This document shows, piece by piece, positions 42,940 through 54,300 of a DNA stretch of 64,000 nucleotides (positions are counted from its first letter, which is position 1; the number at the start of each line of letters is the position of its first letter). Where the stretch lies: NCBI GenBank assembly GCA_029262895.1, contig JAJCYM010000015.1, positions 1 to 64,000 of the forward strand, in the 5' to 3' direction. The DNA is from Roseivirga sp. (GTDB lineage: Bacteria > Bacteroidota > Bacteroidia > Cytophagales > Cyclobacteriaceae). Both the position numbers and the translations under genes were made by a program. A model generated the notes under the pieces. It was given only the letters and a program-made list of their open reading frames with translations, was not told the origin of the DNA and did not search any database.

Positions 42940-43671
42940 GTGAATATGGAAGCTAGAAACATTAACGATTATACTTACATGGTAATAAGTAAGAATAATC
43001 AACTGGACTCAGATGTAAAGAACGTTTTGGGCAATGTCTTTGGACTAAAGAAAGTCCAAAACGATGTTAACAATGCGAAATCTGATTTGAGGGATAAAAT
43101 TGATATTGCCTTAATAGATAATGAAAGCAGCGACTTTGATGATGTAGTTCAAAACTGGGGTTATGATAAGGCAGACAAGACCAAACTGATTCTGATTGGT
43201 GCTGGAGAGAAAAGCGATCAACTCACCTCACCTGAGAGTGATAAGTATATTTTCATTTCCAAGTCGGCTCTGAGGCATGAATTGTTAACAATCATTTCCA
43301 GATTGATCATAGATTTGGAAATAGAAAAGTATCAGCTCCGTCAAACTTATGCCTCGAATAAAGAGGTGTTTGTTAAGGGGGAATCAATGTATTATAGACT
43401 GAATCTGGATCGTGTCGAGTACGTTGAAGCTTACGGCAACTACGTTAAAATCCATTATTCTGACGGGAGTTGGACCATAGGCAATTGCTCCATTAAGAGC
43501 ATTGAAGAACAACTGTCGAGCAGTGATTTTTGCAGGATACATCGATCTTATATTGTCCAAATTGACAGAGTCTCTAATTTCAATTCGGTCAATCTTGAAA
43601 TCAACAGCAAGATTTTGCCCATCGGTAGACATTATAAGAAGGACTTCGAGAGTCGCTTGATTAAACTTTAG
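42940..43671 (+). CDS. LytTR DNA-binding domain protein with a degenerate receiver-like N-terminus
   Basis: C-terminal YRLNLDRVEYVEAYGNYVKIHYSDGSWTIGNCSIKSIEEQL..FCRIHRSYIVQIDRV; no clear phospho-acceptor motif. Confidence 0.85.
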   Translation: MNMEARNINDYTYMVISKNNQLDSDVKNVLGNVFGLKKVQNDVNNAKSDLRDKIDIALIDNESSDFDDVVQNWGYDKADKTKLILIGAGEKSDQLTSPESDKYIFISKSALRHELLTIISRLIIDLEIEKYQLRQTYASNKEVFVKGESMYYRLNLDRVEYVEAYGNYVKIHYSDGSWTIGNCSIKSIEEQLSSSDFCRIHRSYIVQIDRVSNFNSVNLEINSKILPIGRHYKKDFESRLIKL

Positions 43672-43907
43672 CCAAATAGTTCAGCTGAGGCCGTTGTCAA
43701 AAGCCTCGGCTAATTAGGAGTCAAACCCACCGATTCCGGTTGAAAATGGCTTTCAATTTCCTGATTTTGTGCTACATTTAGCTTTTCGTTAAAATCTGTT
43801 TTAACTCATTAATACCGGTTAGAGCCTCTTTTGATTCATATTAAATGATGAAATTTTCCTCTAACTTTTTTAAAAGCTAGTTATCGCTGTAATAATCAAT
43901 TTAGCCA

Positions 43908-44642
43908 TTGATTATGAGTATGGGGCAAAATCAATTTTCTGTTGTCGTTGTTGATGATCAGTCGCAGTCGTCCGATATGCCGGGCCTGATAGCAGAGTAT
44001 TCCTTTTTAAATTTATTGGGCGAATTCAAAGAACTTTCAAAGGCCCTGGAGTTTGTTAAAGATATTTCACCGGATGTAGTAATTCTTGATGTCAAAATGC
44101 CAACCCACATTGGCCTTGACTGGTTGGAGTCTACGCCTAATTCCCCCGAACTCATTATAGTGGGTTCCCATGGCGAAAATGCTCCAATGGTATTGAGCGG
44201 TAACCTTGTGTTTTATATTCTGAAGCCGGTAACCAAAGAGAAGTTTTTACAGGCGTTGAAAAATACGGTTCAGGCCATCAATAAAAAAAGATGGCAGAAG
44301 AAAGAATCCAGAAAACTCAAGAAACCTGAGGGGAACATTTTCATCAAATCAGAAGATACATTTCTAGGGCTGGCTTTTGAAGAAATTGACTATGTCTACG
44401 CTTCTGGCGGAGGGGTAAAAATTTATTATAATGGAGAATTTTTTCTAGCCGAATCCACCCTGAAGATATTCGAAAATGAGCTGCCGGCTACATTATTTTG
44501 CCGGGTACACAAGTCCTATATAGTCAGACTAGATAGAATTATTGGTTTTAATGCTTCGCGAATCCAAATGCAAGATGTTTCCATACCCCTGGGCAAAGAA
44601 TATCGAGAAAGATTTGAGAATTCTATAATCAAAATACCCTAG
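43908..44642 (+). CDS. LytTR family response regulator
   Basis: VVVVDDQ, VVILDVKMP, FYILKPV receiver residues; LytTR C-terminus FCRVHKSYIVRLDRI. Confidence 0.9.
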   Translation: MIMSMGQNQFSVVVVDDQSQSSDMPGLIAEYSFLNLLGEFKELSKALEFVKDISPDVVILDVKMPTHIGLDWLESTPNSPELIIVGSHGENAPMVLSGNLVFYILKPVTKEKFLQALKNTVQAINKKRWQKKESRKLKKPEGNIFIKSEDTFLGLAFEEIDYVYASGGGVKIYYNGEFFLAESTLKIFENELPATLFCRVHKSYIVRLDRIIGFNASRIQMQDVSIPLGKEYRERFENSIIKIP

Positions 44643-44899
44643 GCTCCCCTTCCAGTTTCCCCACGAACAGATCTTATTGAAGAAGAACTGACGTCCTCAA
44701 CAAAGTCAGAATATCCAGGGTGTTAAAACTCGGACCAGTTAGTGCCAGACGATTGTCAATTATCGATGAATTTGGTCGACTCAACTAATAATTCAAACGT
44801 TTGCCAGTGTCAACGATATCTTCGCCCAAGATTAAGTGTAAAAACTGATGTATGGTAATTGAATTAGGGCAGAACCTCGAGAAACCAAAACCTGTCCTT

Positions 44900-44940
44900 C
44901 GAAGGGCTACACTATGTGTGTGGTGTAGCCCTTCGGAAAA
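44900..44940 (+). terminator. Terminator-like long hairpin
   Basis: CGAAGGGCTACAC-N10-GTGTAGCCCTTCG (13-bp perfect stem) followed by GAAAAA; lacks a T-run on the + strand, so could also be a repeat element. Confidence 0.4.
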
Positions 44941-44970
44941 AACATCCTTAATTCCAAGCACCAAAACCAG

Positions 44971-45175
44971 CGGTGTACGTTATTCTTTCTTTCGCTGAGG
45001 CACGAAGCGCCTGTTTTCAATCTTCCAATCCCAAATGCTCGTTTTCTCTCTGAAAAGTGAAAAGTGATCTCCCAATTCACTAATCCCCTGATTTCCTGTT
45101 TCCAAACATTAAACACCAAATTCCCCAATCCCCTTTCAGTCACCGAAGCTTAAGCGTACGAGACAATCTCCCCTT
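44971..45175. repeat. G-poor intergenic repeat tract 1
   Basis: Contains GCTGAGGCACGAAGCGCCT motif (about 44994-45012) and TCAGTCACCGAAGCTTAAGCGTACGAGACAA motif (about 45136-45166). Confidence 0.6.
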
Positions 45176-45440
45176 CTTACTTCCCGGCCCCATTTGGCTT
45201 TAAGGCCCTTTTACGTTTAGCCCCCTGAACCTGTGATTCAAGGCAAAAAATCCTGCGTTGAAAAATGATTTTCAATCCTGCGAATAATACACGGTACATT
45301 TAAACTGTCATATAAGCATCAAGGAGCGGTTGACGAGTTGGAATAGCCAGTAGATGGTAGAAGAATTTTCCCTCCGATCTCAATTACACATTGGTCTTCT
45401 TGCAGGTTTATGCAACAATAAAACATAACGCTTTAAAAAA

Positions 45441-46163
45441 ATGGGTCAAAGTCAATTTTCAGTAATTCTCGTTGATGATCTTTCTCAATCTTCTGGTATT
45501 GGCAGGCTGATTGAAGAGTATTCTTTCCTCAACTTTAAAGGCAAATTCAAGCAGCTTGCAAATGCCATCGAATACATGAGCAAATCTTCACCGGATATCT
45601 TAATATTTGATGTAAAGAGACTGAGTCTTGAGGATTTTCAACGCTTAGCGCCTTTATCTCACACACCGGAAATCATTGTACTGAACAATGACCATGAACC
45701 GGCCTTGGAATTGGTGAATGGTAACCAGGTTTTTTATCTCAACAAACCCATAAAAGAAGAAGAATTTTTACTGACGTTGAAACACGCTATTCAGACCTTA
45801 AACAGTAAAATCTGGCGTAGAAAAAGACATAAAAAAATAGAGAATCCAAGAGGGCATATGTTTATCAAAAATGAGTCAATGTTTCATCGCTTGACCTTTG
45901 ATAATATAGACTATGTGCATGCTTCTGATGGCGGAGTAAACATATGCTACAACGGAGAGTGTTTAAAGACCAAGTATAGCCTGACCGTCTTAGAAAATGA
46001 GTTGCCTGATTCTTTATTTTGCCGTGTGCACAAATCTTACATGGTAAGGCTCGATCGAATAGAAAGTTTTACAAGCTCTATCATACAGCTGGCTGATATC
46101 TCAATACCTCTGGGTAGGGCCAATAAGCAAAAATTTGAAGCCGCGATCATCAAGATTTCCTAA
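45441..46163 (+). CDS. LytTR family response regulator, paralogue of 43908-44642
   Basis: Starts MGQSQFSVILVDDLSQSS (cf. MGQNQFSVVVVDDQSQSS); LytTR C-terminus FCRVHKSYMVRLDRI. Confidence 0.88.
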   Translation: MGQSQFSVILVDDLSQSSGIGRLIEEYSFLNFKGKFKQLANAIEYMSKSSPDILIFDVKRLSLEDFQRLAPLSHTPEIIVLNNDHEPALELVNGNQVFYLNKPIKEEEFLLTLKHAIQTLNSKIWRRKRHKKIENPRGHMFIKNESMFHRLTFDNIDYVHASDGGVNICYNGECLKTKYSLTVLENELPDSLFCRVHKSYMVRLDRIESFTSSIIQLADISIPLGRANKQKFEAAIIKIS

Positions 46164-46170
46164 AGGGGAA

Positions 46171-46430
46171 ATGGCGAATTACGAATTTCAAGCACCAAGC
46201 ACCAAGCACCAAGCACCAAGCACCAAATTCCAAAAAAAATCCCAACCACCTTTCGGTCACCGAAGCTTCAGCGTAGGAGACAAATCCCAAATCCCAACTT
46301 CTCGTTTTCTTTCTGAAAAATGAAAAATGAAAAATGAAAAATGAAACCCACCAATCTCCCAATTACCAAATCTCCCAGTCACCTCTTAGCCACCGAAGCT
46401 TTAACGTAGGAGGCAATTTCTACAACCCCC
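46171..46430. repeat. G-poor intergenic repeat tract 2
   Basis: CAAGCAC x5 (46189-46223), GAAAAAT x4 (46315-46342), two copies of the CACCGAAGCTT..GTAGGAG motif (about 46258-46282 and 46391-46413). Confidence 0.65.
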
Positions 46431-46620
46431 AACTGCGTGCTACTGAACCAACAAGAATGCCGTCTGTCATTAATTCATGAATACTTATGGACGACCAGCT
46501 ACATTTGAATAAAGAAACAAAGGCCCATTAAAGGCCGGATTAAACTACCTAAGCTCAAAATAACAATGTAGACGTTCAGAGAAAAAGAGGTTATATACTC
46601 ACACCACGATATGATCTCTT

Positions 46621-46650
46621 AAAAGGCTTGTCCACCTGGATAAGCCTTTT
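46621..46650. terminator. Terminator-like hairpin
   Basis: AAAAGGCTTgTCC-acct-GGAtAAGCCTTTT followed by GCTTTTCT. Confidence 0.5.
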
Positions 46651-46680
46651 GCTTTTCTGGCCACTAAGGCCACCAAGGGT

Positions 46681-46905
46681 GGTAAATTCCAAAAAAAGAA
46701 AATCAAATTCCAAATACCTGTCAGTCACCGAAGCCTTGGCGTAGGAGACAAAACCCAAATCCCAAAACCGGCTATTTACGCTAACTTTTTTTGCTGAGGA
46801 ACGAAGCACCTCCGCTTCAATTCCCCAATCTCCTGATTCCCTGATTTCCCAATTCCCTTTCAGTCACCGAAGCTTCAGCGTAGGAGATAATCTTCCAATC
46901 CCGAA
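46681..46905. repeat. G-poor intergenic repeat tract 3
   Basis: TCAGTCACCGAAGCCTTGGCGTAGGAGACAAAACCC (about 46721), TTTGCTGAGGAACGAAGCACCTC (about 46788) and CAGTCACCGAAGCTTCAGCGTAGGAGATAA (46861). Confidence 0.65.
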
Positions 46906-47063
46906 CTCTCGTTTACTAAACAGGTCTATTTGACCAGCGTTGTAAGGAGCGTGCTGGACGACTGCAACGAAAGGATTTTGCGAGGATGAATGAAACGAGC
47001 AAGGGTTGGTAGAATAGGCATTATGGCAATGAGCGTTTGCAATGCGAATACTATATTTGCTAA

Positions 47064-47639
47064 GTGAAGAAACTTTATATCGTAGCTGGACCAAATGGGG
47101 TTGGTAAAACAACGCTATCTTATACGATTTTACCGGAAATATTTGATTGTGATGAGTTTGTGAATGCGGATGAGATTGCAAAAGGAATATCACCCCTGAA
47201 TCCTGAAAGGGCAGGACTCCGAGCAGGAAGGTTAATGCTGCACAGGATTAAGGAGTTGATCGGGCAAGGTGAATCTTTTGCTTTTGAGACTACCTTGGCT
47301 ACTAGGAGTTATATCCGATTGGTTGAACAAGCTCAAGTCAATGGATATGAAGTGATTTTGCTTTTTCTTACTCTTGAATCTGTAGCTTTAGCGAACCAAC
47401 GGGTAGATATAAGGGTTAAAGAAGGAGGGCATAATATACCGAAAGAAGTTATAAAGCGTAGATTCCAAAACGGTCTCGCAAACCTTTTTAAATTGTATAT
47501 GTCCAGAGTAGATAAATGGATATTGGTTGATAATTCAACAGAAAATTTTGAGTTTATTGCAGAAGGAACGATGGGGGAGCTTATCATCCGAAGCCCTCAA
47601 AAATGGAATTTTTTAAAAGAAACATATAATGGACGCTAA
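47064..47639 (+). CDS. Zeta toxin-like P-loop kinase
   Basis: LYIVAGPNGVGKTTLSYTILPEIFDCDEFVNADEIAKGISPLNPERAGLRAGRLML, FAFETTLATRSYIRLV. Confidence 0.88.
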   Translation: MKKLYIVAGPNGVGKTTLSYTILPEIFDCDEFVNADEIAKGISPLNPERAGLRAGRLMLHRIKELIGQGESFAFETTLATRSYIRLVEQAQVNGYEVILLFLTLESVALANQRVDIRVKEGGHNIPKEVIKRRFQNGLANLFKLYMSRVDKWILVDNSTENFEFIAEGTMGELIIRSPQKWNFLKETYNGR

Positions 47640-47811
47640 GGAGCAGTTAAAGGATTTGGAAGAAAAAGTAGGCAGAGGGCTGAAAGAAGCGTACAGAAAA
47701 ATGGCTGAATTTAAGAAGCAAAAGAACAGCCCCATGGTTGTGTCTCGTGGAGGAATAGTCACCCTGATTCCACCAGAAGAAATTGAGCCTACCACTAAAG
47801 CTAAAAATTAA
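47629..47811 (+). CDS. Small protein overlapping the zeta-like gene (candidate partner/antitoxin)
   Basis: 60 aa MDAKEQLKDLEEKVGRGLKEAYRKMAEFKKQKNSPMVVSRGGIVTLIPPEEIEPTTKAKN; 11-nt overlap with the upstream ORF. Confidence 0.65.
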   Translation: MDAKEQLKDLEEKVGRGLKEAYRKMAEFKKQKNSPMVVSRGGIVTLIPPEEIEPTTKAKN

Positions 47812-47819
47812 ACCACAAA

Positions 47820-48250
47820 CCGCAATTCCTCGTTTTGTTTCCAAATTCCAACCAACCAATCTCCTAGTCAACCAATTTCCTGATTTACTAATTTCGAGCT
47901 CCCTGATTTTCTAATCTTAAGATTCTTCGTACCTCAGAATAGGAAAGCCAGCTTTGTACGCTAACCTTTCTTTTGCTGAGGCACGAAGCGCCTCTTATTC
48001 AACTAACCAATCTCCTGATCACCTAATTTCCCAATCAACCAGTTCCAATTCCCCACCGCAGCCCCCAACCCCTAAAGGGGCGAACCAACGCACAAATCCC
48101 AGCCAACCAATTACCAAATTTCCCAATTCACCAATCCCAAATCGTACTTCGTAAATCCGACATCTTACATCTCTCATCCCAACCAATCACCCAATTCCCC
48201 AATCTCCTAGTCAACCAACCCACATGTCATTCACCATTCCTGCACGTCAT
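47820..48250. repeat. G-poor intergenic repeat tract 4, including GC-rich hairpin copy 4 (48069-48080)
   Basis: TTTTGCTGAGGCACGAAGCGCCTC (about 47971-47994); many CCAATCTCC/CCAATTCCC-like words; CCCCT-AA-AGGGG. Confidence 0.6.
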
Positions 48251-48391
48251 TCATAACCAGTTCTCTTACACTCGGCACTTAAAATCAAATACAGGCAACC
48301 TAATGATGAGTTTTGGGCGTGGGGAAGCTATGTGTGGTGGACTTTGAGAACAATACGCAAGCACCATTCACAGCCCCCTCAAAAACTAACA

Positions 48392-51300
48392 ATGTCAATT
48401 ACCATGGAAAAAGCAGTCGATCAGAACAATTCTACACGAACCCTTAACCTATCAATAAATTCATTCTTTGACCACCGAAGCCTTCTGCAGGCCGCTGGAT
48501 TCAGAAAAGCACTTCATCTAGCCGCTGTGCTGGTTATTTGTGCCCTCTCCGTTTCCAGTTCATGGGCGCAACAGCTTACCTACGTAGGCACTGCCCCTAA
48601 TTTTGTGGAAGCATCTGCCAACGATGGCTCCATTATCGAATCCTTGGTAATAACCCTTACAGGAGACACCTTTCAAGATACCGATGCGGACGACCTGCTG
48701 GATATAGGCACTGAAGTCACCATAGCCAATGTCCCTGCCGGACTAACCCCGGTAATGACTCTAAGCGATGGTGATACTAAAGTCACCTTAACATTCACTG
48801 GTAACGCTACACAACATCAGGATGCCTTTGACGTGGCAGATTTACAATTCACCTTTGCCGATGCTGCTTTTAGCACGCTGCCTGCGGCTAGTATAACGAA
48901 TGCAACAGGCCCCTATAGCAGTAATATAGGCGTTGACTTTTTCGATGTTGCACCTGGAGGTGTTTCAACAGACTTAAGTCTATGGCTAAATGCATCTGCG
49001 GGTACTAATAGCACGACAAACGGAGCTAATATAAATACATGGATAGATCAGTCTAGTAGTGCCTACACGGCTGCTGCAAATGGAAATACGCATAGACCCA
49101 CCTTTGATGAGGATGCCATAAACTTTAACCCGGCATTAAATTATGCAACAGGAGGAAGCAATGATATTGGTTTCAATTTGGGCGCTAATTATATTTATTC
49201 TCCAGCAGCAAAGGGCGGTATGCATATCATATCGGTTGTTAAACCATCTATAGCAGGGGGCTCTAAATTTATTTATGATTTTGGACTGCAGGGTACTGGT
49301 AATGTAAGCTTACATAGCTCTACAAATATTCAAGCAATTACTGAAGGTGGAGCTTACCATGCTGCTAGTGAACTTATTAGCACGCCAAGTATTCTAGAAT
49401 CTGATATAGATTTTGGAGCGCTTAAAAAATTACTTGTTAATAATCGGGTTGTTACTTCAGCAAGTACAGCATGGACAAAAATAACTGCGGCAGAGATTGA
49501 TGAGGCTAGTACTCATAGTAATGCTCATGGACCGGTATCTATAGGAAGACAGTCAAAAAGTGGTCTGTTAGATAGTGGCGATAGACGATTTTTTGGAGAT
49601 ATGGGCGAAGTTATTGTCTATTCAGGAAATCCTACGAGTACAGATGCCCAACAAATACGTTCGTATTTAGCCCTTAAATACGCTATTTCTTTAGACCAAA
49701 CCATTGCCACTAATTACCTGGCCAGTGATGCCACAGTACTCTGGAATGCGACAACTAATGCAACCTACAACAATGACATTGCAGGTATTGGCCAAGACAA
49801 TGCCTCCGCTTTAAACCAAAAGCAATCCAAATCTGTAAATTCAGATGCCATAGTCACTATGGGCCTTGGAGGCATAGAAGCCACCAACGCGGCCAATAGC
49901 AACACCTTTGCGGCAGATAAGAATTTCCTGGTTTGGGGTAATGATGATGCAAGTACCGCATTACAAACCACAGAATTACCAGCTGGAGCGCTAGCTCTTA
50001 ACCGCTTAGGAAGAGAATGGAAAGTAGATGAAACAGGTAGCGTAAGCAACCTAACCATTGCGTTTGATAATGTATCGGAGCGTGCATTTAATATTGAATT
50101 GCTGGTAGATACAGATGGAGATGGAAACTTCGCCAACGCAAGCATCATTACCGGAGGCACTGTAGTAAATGGACAAGCCATTTTTACCGCGGTAGACCTG
50201 AATGATGGAGATGTATTCACCTTGGCGTATACACAACCTTCTCCAGGAGGAGTAATTACAGGTATTGGAGCATGGTGGCGTGGAGACCGTGATGCAACGG
50301 CAACGGCATGGGACGATTTCAGTGGAAACGGACATAACACTACCAATATAGGTACGGTAACGGTTGTTCCCGATGGAGCAAACTTTAACCCTTCCTTAAC
50401 CTTAAGCGGTTCTTACTACCAATACCATGGAAACGGTATTTTTGAAGCTCCAAATAACTATGACAACATGTACCTTTTTTCCGTGGGGCAACCAGTAGAT
50501 AACAATATATTAGCGGTATGGGGAGAAAGGTCAAACAGTGGGACCAATGATGCTAGATTTTTTAAACATAGCGACAACAACCTTTACTTTGACCCCCCTT
50601 TTACTAATCGCGTAAATTCGGGAGATTTTGTGGGTGATGGTGGAGTAAATGGCGTATCGAACATTATTTCGGGCAAAAGAACACCTACTTCCATTACCAA
50701 TTACATTCAAGGTAAAAACGTAGGATCAGCTTCAGCTTCAGGAACCAATTTTTCCACAGGGTCATTTAATTATCTTGGAGCAATTTTCGGTTTCGCAACT
50801 ACAGGAGGTTCAGGACTATCGGAGGTCATTATTTACAAAGACGCATCTGCCATGACCGCTACAGAGGTTAAGCAAATCAACTCATACCTGGCCCTTAAAT
50901 ATGGAATTACCCTGGACCAAACAGTAGACACGGATTACCTGGCCTCAGACGGCACCACCAAAATGTGGGATGCCACCATCAATGCAGCCTACAACAATGA
51001 CATTGCAGGAATCGGCAAAGACGATGCCTCGGTTTTAAACCAAAAACAATCCAAGTCAGTCAATTCAGATGCTGTGGTCACCATGGGCTTGGGAAGCATA
51101 GAAGCCAGCAACATAGCCAATAGTAACACCTTTGCGGCAGATAAGAACTTCCTGGTTTGGGGTAATAACAACGGCAGTACTGCCGCCCAAACCACCGAAC
51201 TACCAGCCACAGCAGCGGCAACTAGCCGTATAGGAAGAGAATGGAAAGTAGACGAAACAGGTAGTGTAGACAACCTGACCATTTCCTTCAATGGCCTCTC

Positions 51301-54300
51301 TATTGGCGCAACAGCTTATGACATCGAGTTATTTATTGATACCGATGGCGATGGCGACTTTACCAATGCCTCAGTAGTAACAGGAGGTGCTGAATCGGGC
51401 GGAACGATCACCTTTTCCGGAGTCGATCTTAACGATGGAGACGTATTTACTTTAGGGTATAGCAATCCGTCTCCAGGAGGAGTCGATTCCAACCTTCAAC
51501 TCTGGGTAAAAGCAGATGCAGGTGTTACAGGTACGTCAACCGTTAGTGGCTGGACTGACAATTCGGTTCAAGCGAACGATTTGTCCGCTGTTGGTACTGC
51601 GCGACCTGACGCCACAATAGGCACCATTAATTTTAATCCGAGTATTACATTTGATGGTAACGAAAATATTCTCACGGGGCCATCGGGATTATTACAAAAT
51701 AAGAGCGGAGCCGACATGTATATGGTCATGAAAGGCAATGCCGCTCAACCGGAATCTTTTAGTAGAATGGTGTATGAGGGAGGTAATGCGGCAGCCACAA
51801 ATGGAACATTCTCTTTCACTTATTCCGGAGACAAAATCCGGATTGGTGGAATGGCTTCGGGGTCTTGGGTAAATGCGATAGAAACATCATCCACAACCTC
51901 AATGCCAACGCTCTATGAAGGCAGATTAGATGATGCTGCCAATACACTAAGGCTCAATGTAAATGGGAGCGAAGTGGCCAATGCACCTTTTAGTACAAAT
52001 ACGCTTAACGCAAATCATCCTTTTGGTATTGGTGGTAATCCATCTGTCGCAACCAGAAATTCTGCGGGCGATGTTGCCGAGGTAATTGTATACAATGCCG
52101 ATAATGTAACACTTGCAGATCGTCTTCAAATTCAGTCTTACCTGGCCATTAAATATGGAATCTCGCTATCCACCAATTATTTGATGTCCGATGCCTCGGT
52201 AATCTGGGATGCCACTGTAAATTCGGGCTACAGCAATGATATTGCGGGCATTGGCCAAGACGATGCCTCGGCTTTAAACCAAAAGCAATCCAAGTCAGTA
52301 AACTCAGATGCCATGGTCACCATGGGTCTGGGTAGCATAGAAGCCAGCAACATAGCCAATAGTAACACCTTTGCGGCAGACAAGAACTTCCTGATTTGGG
52401 GTAATGATAATGCACCTACATCCATGAGTACATCAGTAACGATCACAACTGACCGTATGACGCGTATTTGGAAAGTAGCAGAAACGGGTACAGTAGGTAC
52501 CGTAAACCTGCGAATTCCACAAACTGCCTTTACAGGTACCTCACCCACCTTAATGATAAGTACAGATGCTATTTTTGATAATACAGATACCGAAGTAGCC
52601 TTAACTGATGACGGCAGCGGCAACTATGAAGCTACTATTGATTTTGCCGATGGAGCATACTTCACCTTTGCACAATCAAATGGTTTGATAGATACCGATG
52701 GTGATCAAGTATTAGACGGCATAGATTTAGATGATGATAACGATGGGATATTAGATGCTCTAGAAAGACAAGTTGTTATTCTTTTTGGGAATGCCCAAAA
52801 TAGCACCAACCTTAATATAGAAACAACCTTTTATGACCAAAGTACCGGACTGTTTAATACAACGTCAACAACAAATAACAAAACAGTAGTAGCCGGCACC
52901 TATTTTGATTCATTTCGTTCGTCTCATAACGGACTCTTTGGAGATGTTAATGGAGATGGCAACGATGATTTAGTTCAGGCAAATCAGACTACAGGTGTTA
53001 TTCAAGTGTTGCTTAGTGATGGTGTGGGAAACTATGCCAGTCCTGTTACTACAACCATTGCAGGATTGAAAACAGGGAACGGAGACGGTGGCCAGACCAC
53101 CGTAACAAGTGGTATAGATTTTTCTGATGGAGTTACTTTTTTAAAGGATATAGATGCAGATGGAGATTTGGATTACATATGGGCAGGTGCATTTAATTCT
53201 ACAAGCTTACAAACAAGGGTAAACTTAAGTAATGGAGATGGTACCTTCAACACAACAACTATACTTGACACATCACTTTCTGCAAATACAATGAATTTTG
53301 CAGGAGACAGAACGTCTTTTGCTGGAGTAGCTGGCGATGTAAATGCTGATGGTTTTGTAGATTTAATATATATACAAAACCCTTCTGCTGGAACAGCTCG
53401 TTTTGATGTGTTTTTAGGAGACGGAACAGGTAAATTTGCCAATGTAGGTGCAAATACCACTGTAAACACACAAGAATTTTCGAGTAGATATCTAACTGGT
53501 TACACAACCGTTCTCGATGTTGATGCTGATGGCGATGACGACATTATTTTTGGAAACAACCAAAATACCACCACGCTTACCTATAGAGTAGCACTTAGTA
53601 ATGGCGATGGTACATTTGCACCTTCTACAAGTGGTACGGCAGCAGCGAGTCAAGCTACTTATTTTGACTCGGAACGAGGCGGTCAAGTCGGCAGGATTGC
53701 AGATATAAACGGTGATGGTTTTGTAGATTTAATCCAAATTGATGAGGTTAATAATTTTATAGATGTATATCTGGGTGATGGAGCAGGAGATTTTGCAGAT
53801 GCTATTACTACAAGTGGCTGGACAGGAAATACCGGAGCAGGAGTAGGTTTTGGTAATACCCATATAGGTTATGTAAATAAAGATACAGATGGCGATTTGG
53901 CATTCGATCACCTTGACATCGATGCTGACAATGATGGTATTCCAGACAATATAGAAGCACAATCCACAGCAGGATATATAGCTCCAAATGGAAGTGCAAG
54001 CTTGATAAACAAAGGAGTTGACAGTGCTTATCCGGGAGGACTAACACCAGTAAATACCGATGGTACAGACACTCCGGATTATATAGATACAGATAGCGAT
54101 AACCAAGGCGGAGATGATACTACAGAAGCAGGTTTAACGCTTTCAGGAACAGACGCAGACCTTGATGGTTTGGATGATGCCGTAGACGATAACAGTGGAA
54201 ACTTTGGTTCTGCCAATGCTGGAATTACCAATGTGCTCACAAATTATCCAAATCAATTCGGTGAAGTAGATTGGAGAGGTTTTCCAGCTCCGGGGGGAGT

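Noticed and set aside
46135-46362. ORFs across the 46.2 kb repeat (46135-46323 + and 46150-46362 -)
   Set aside because: Low-complexity translations (APSTKHQAPSTK, FGAWCLVLGAWCL) come directly from the heptamer repeats; not credible proteins.
47954-48154. 66-aa + strand ORF in G-poor DNA
   Set aside because: Composition reflects the repeat tract (QSPDHLISQSTSSNSPPQPPTPKG); no coding support.
44971-48250. CRISPR array or integron attC array
   Set aside because: Repeats are irregularly spaced and variable, with no uniform spacers, no cas genes, no integrase and no attC core sites.
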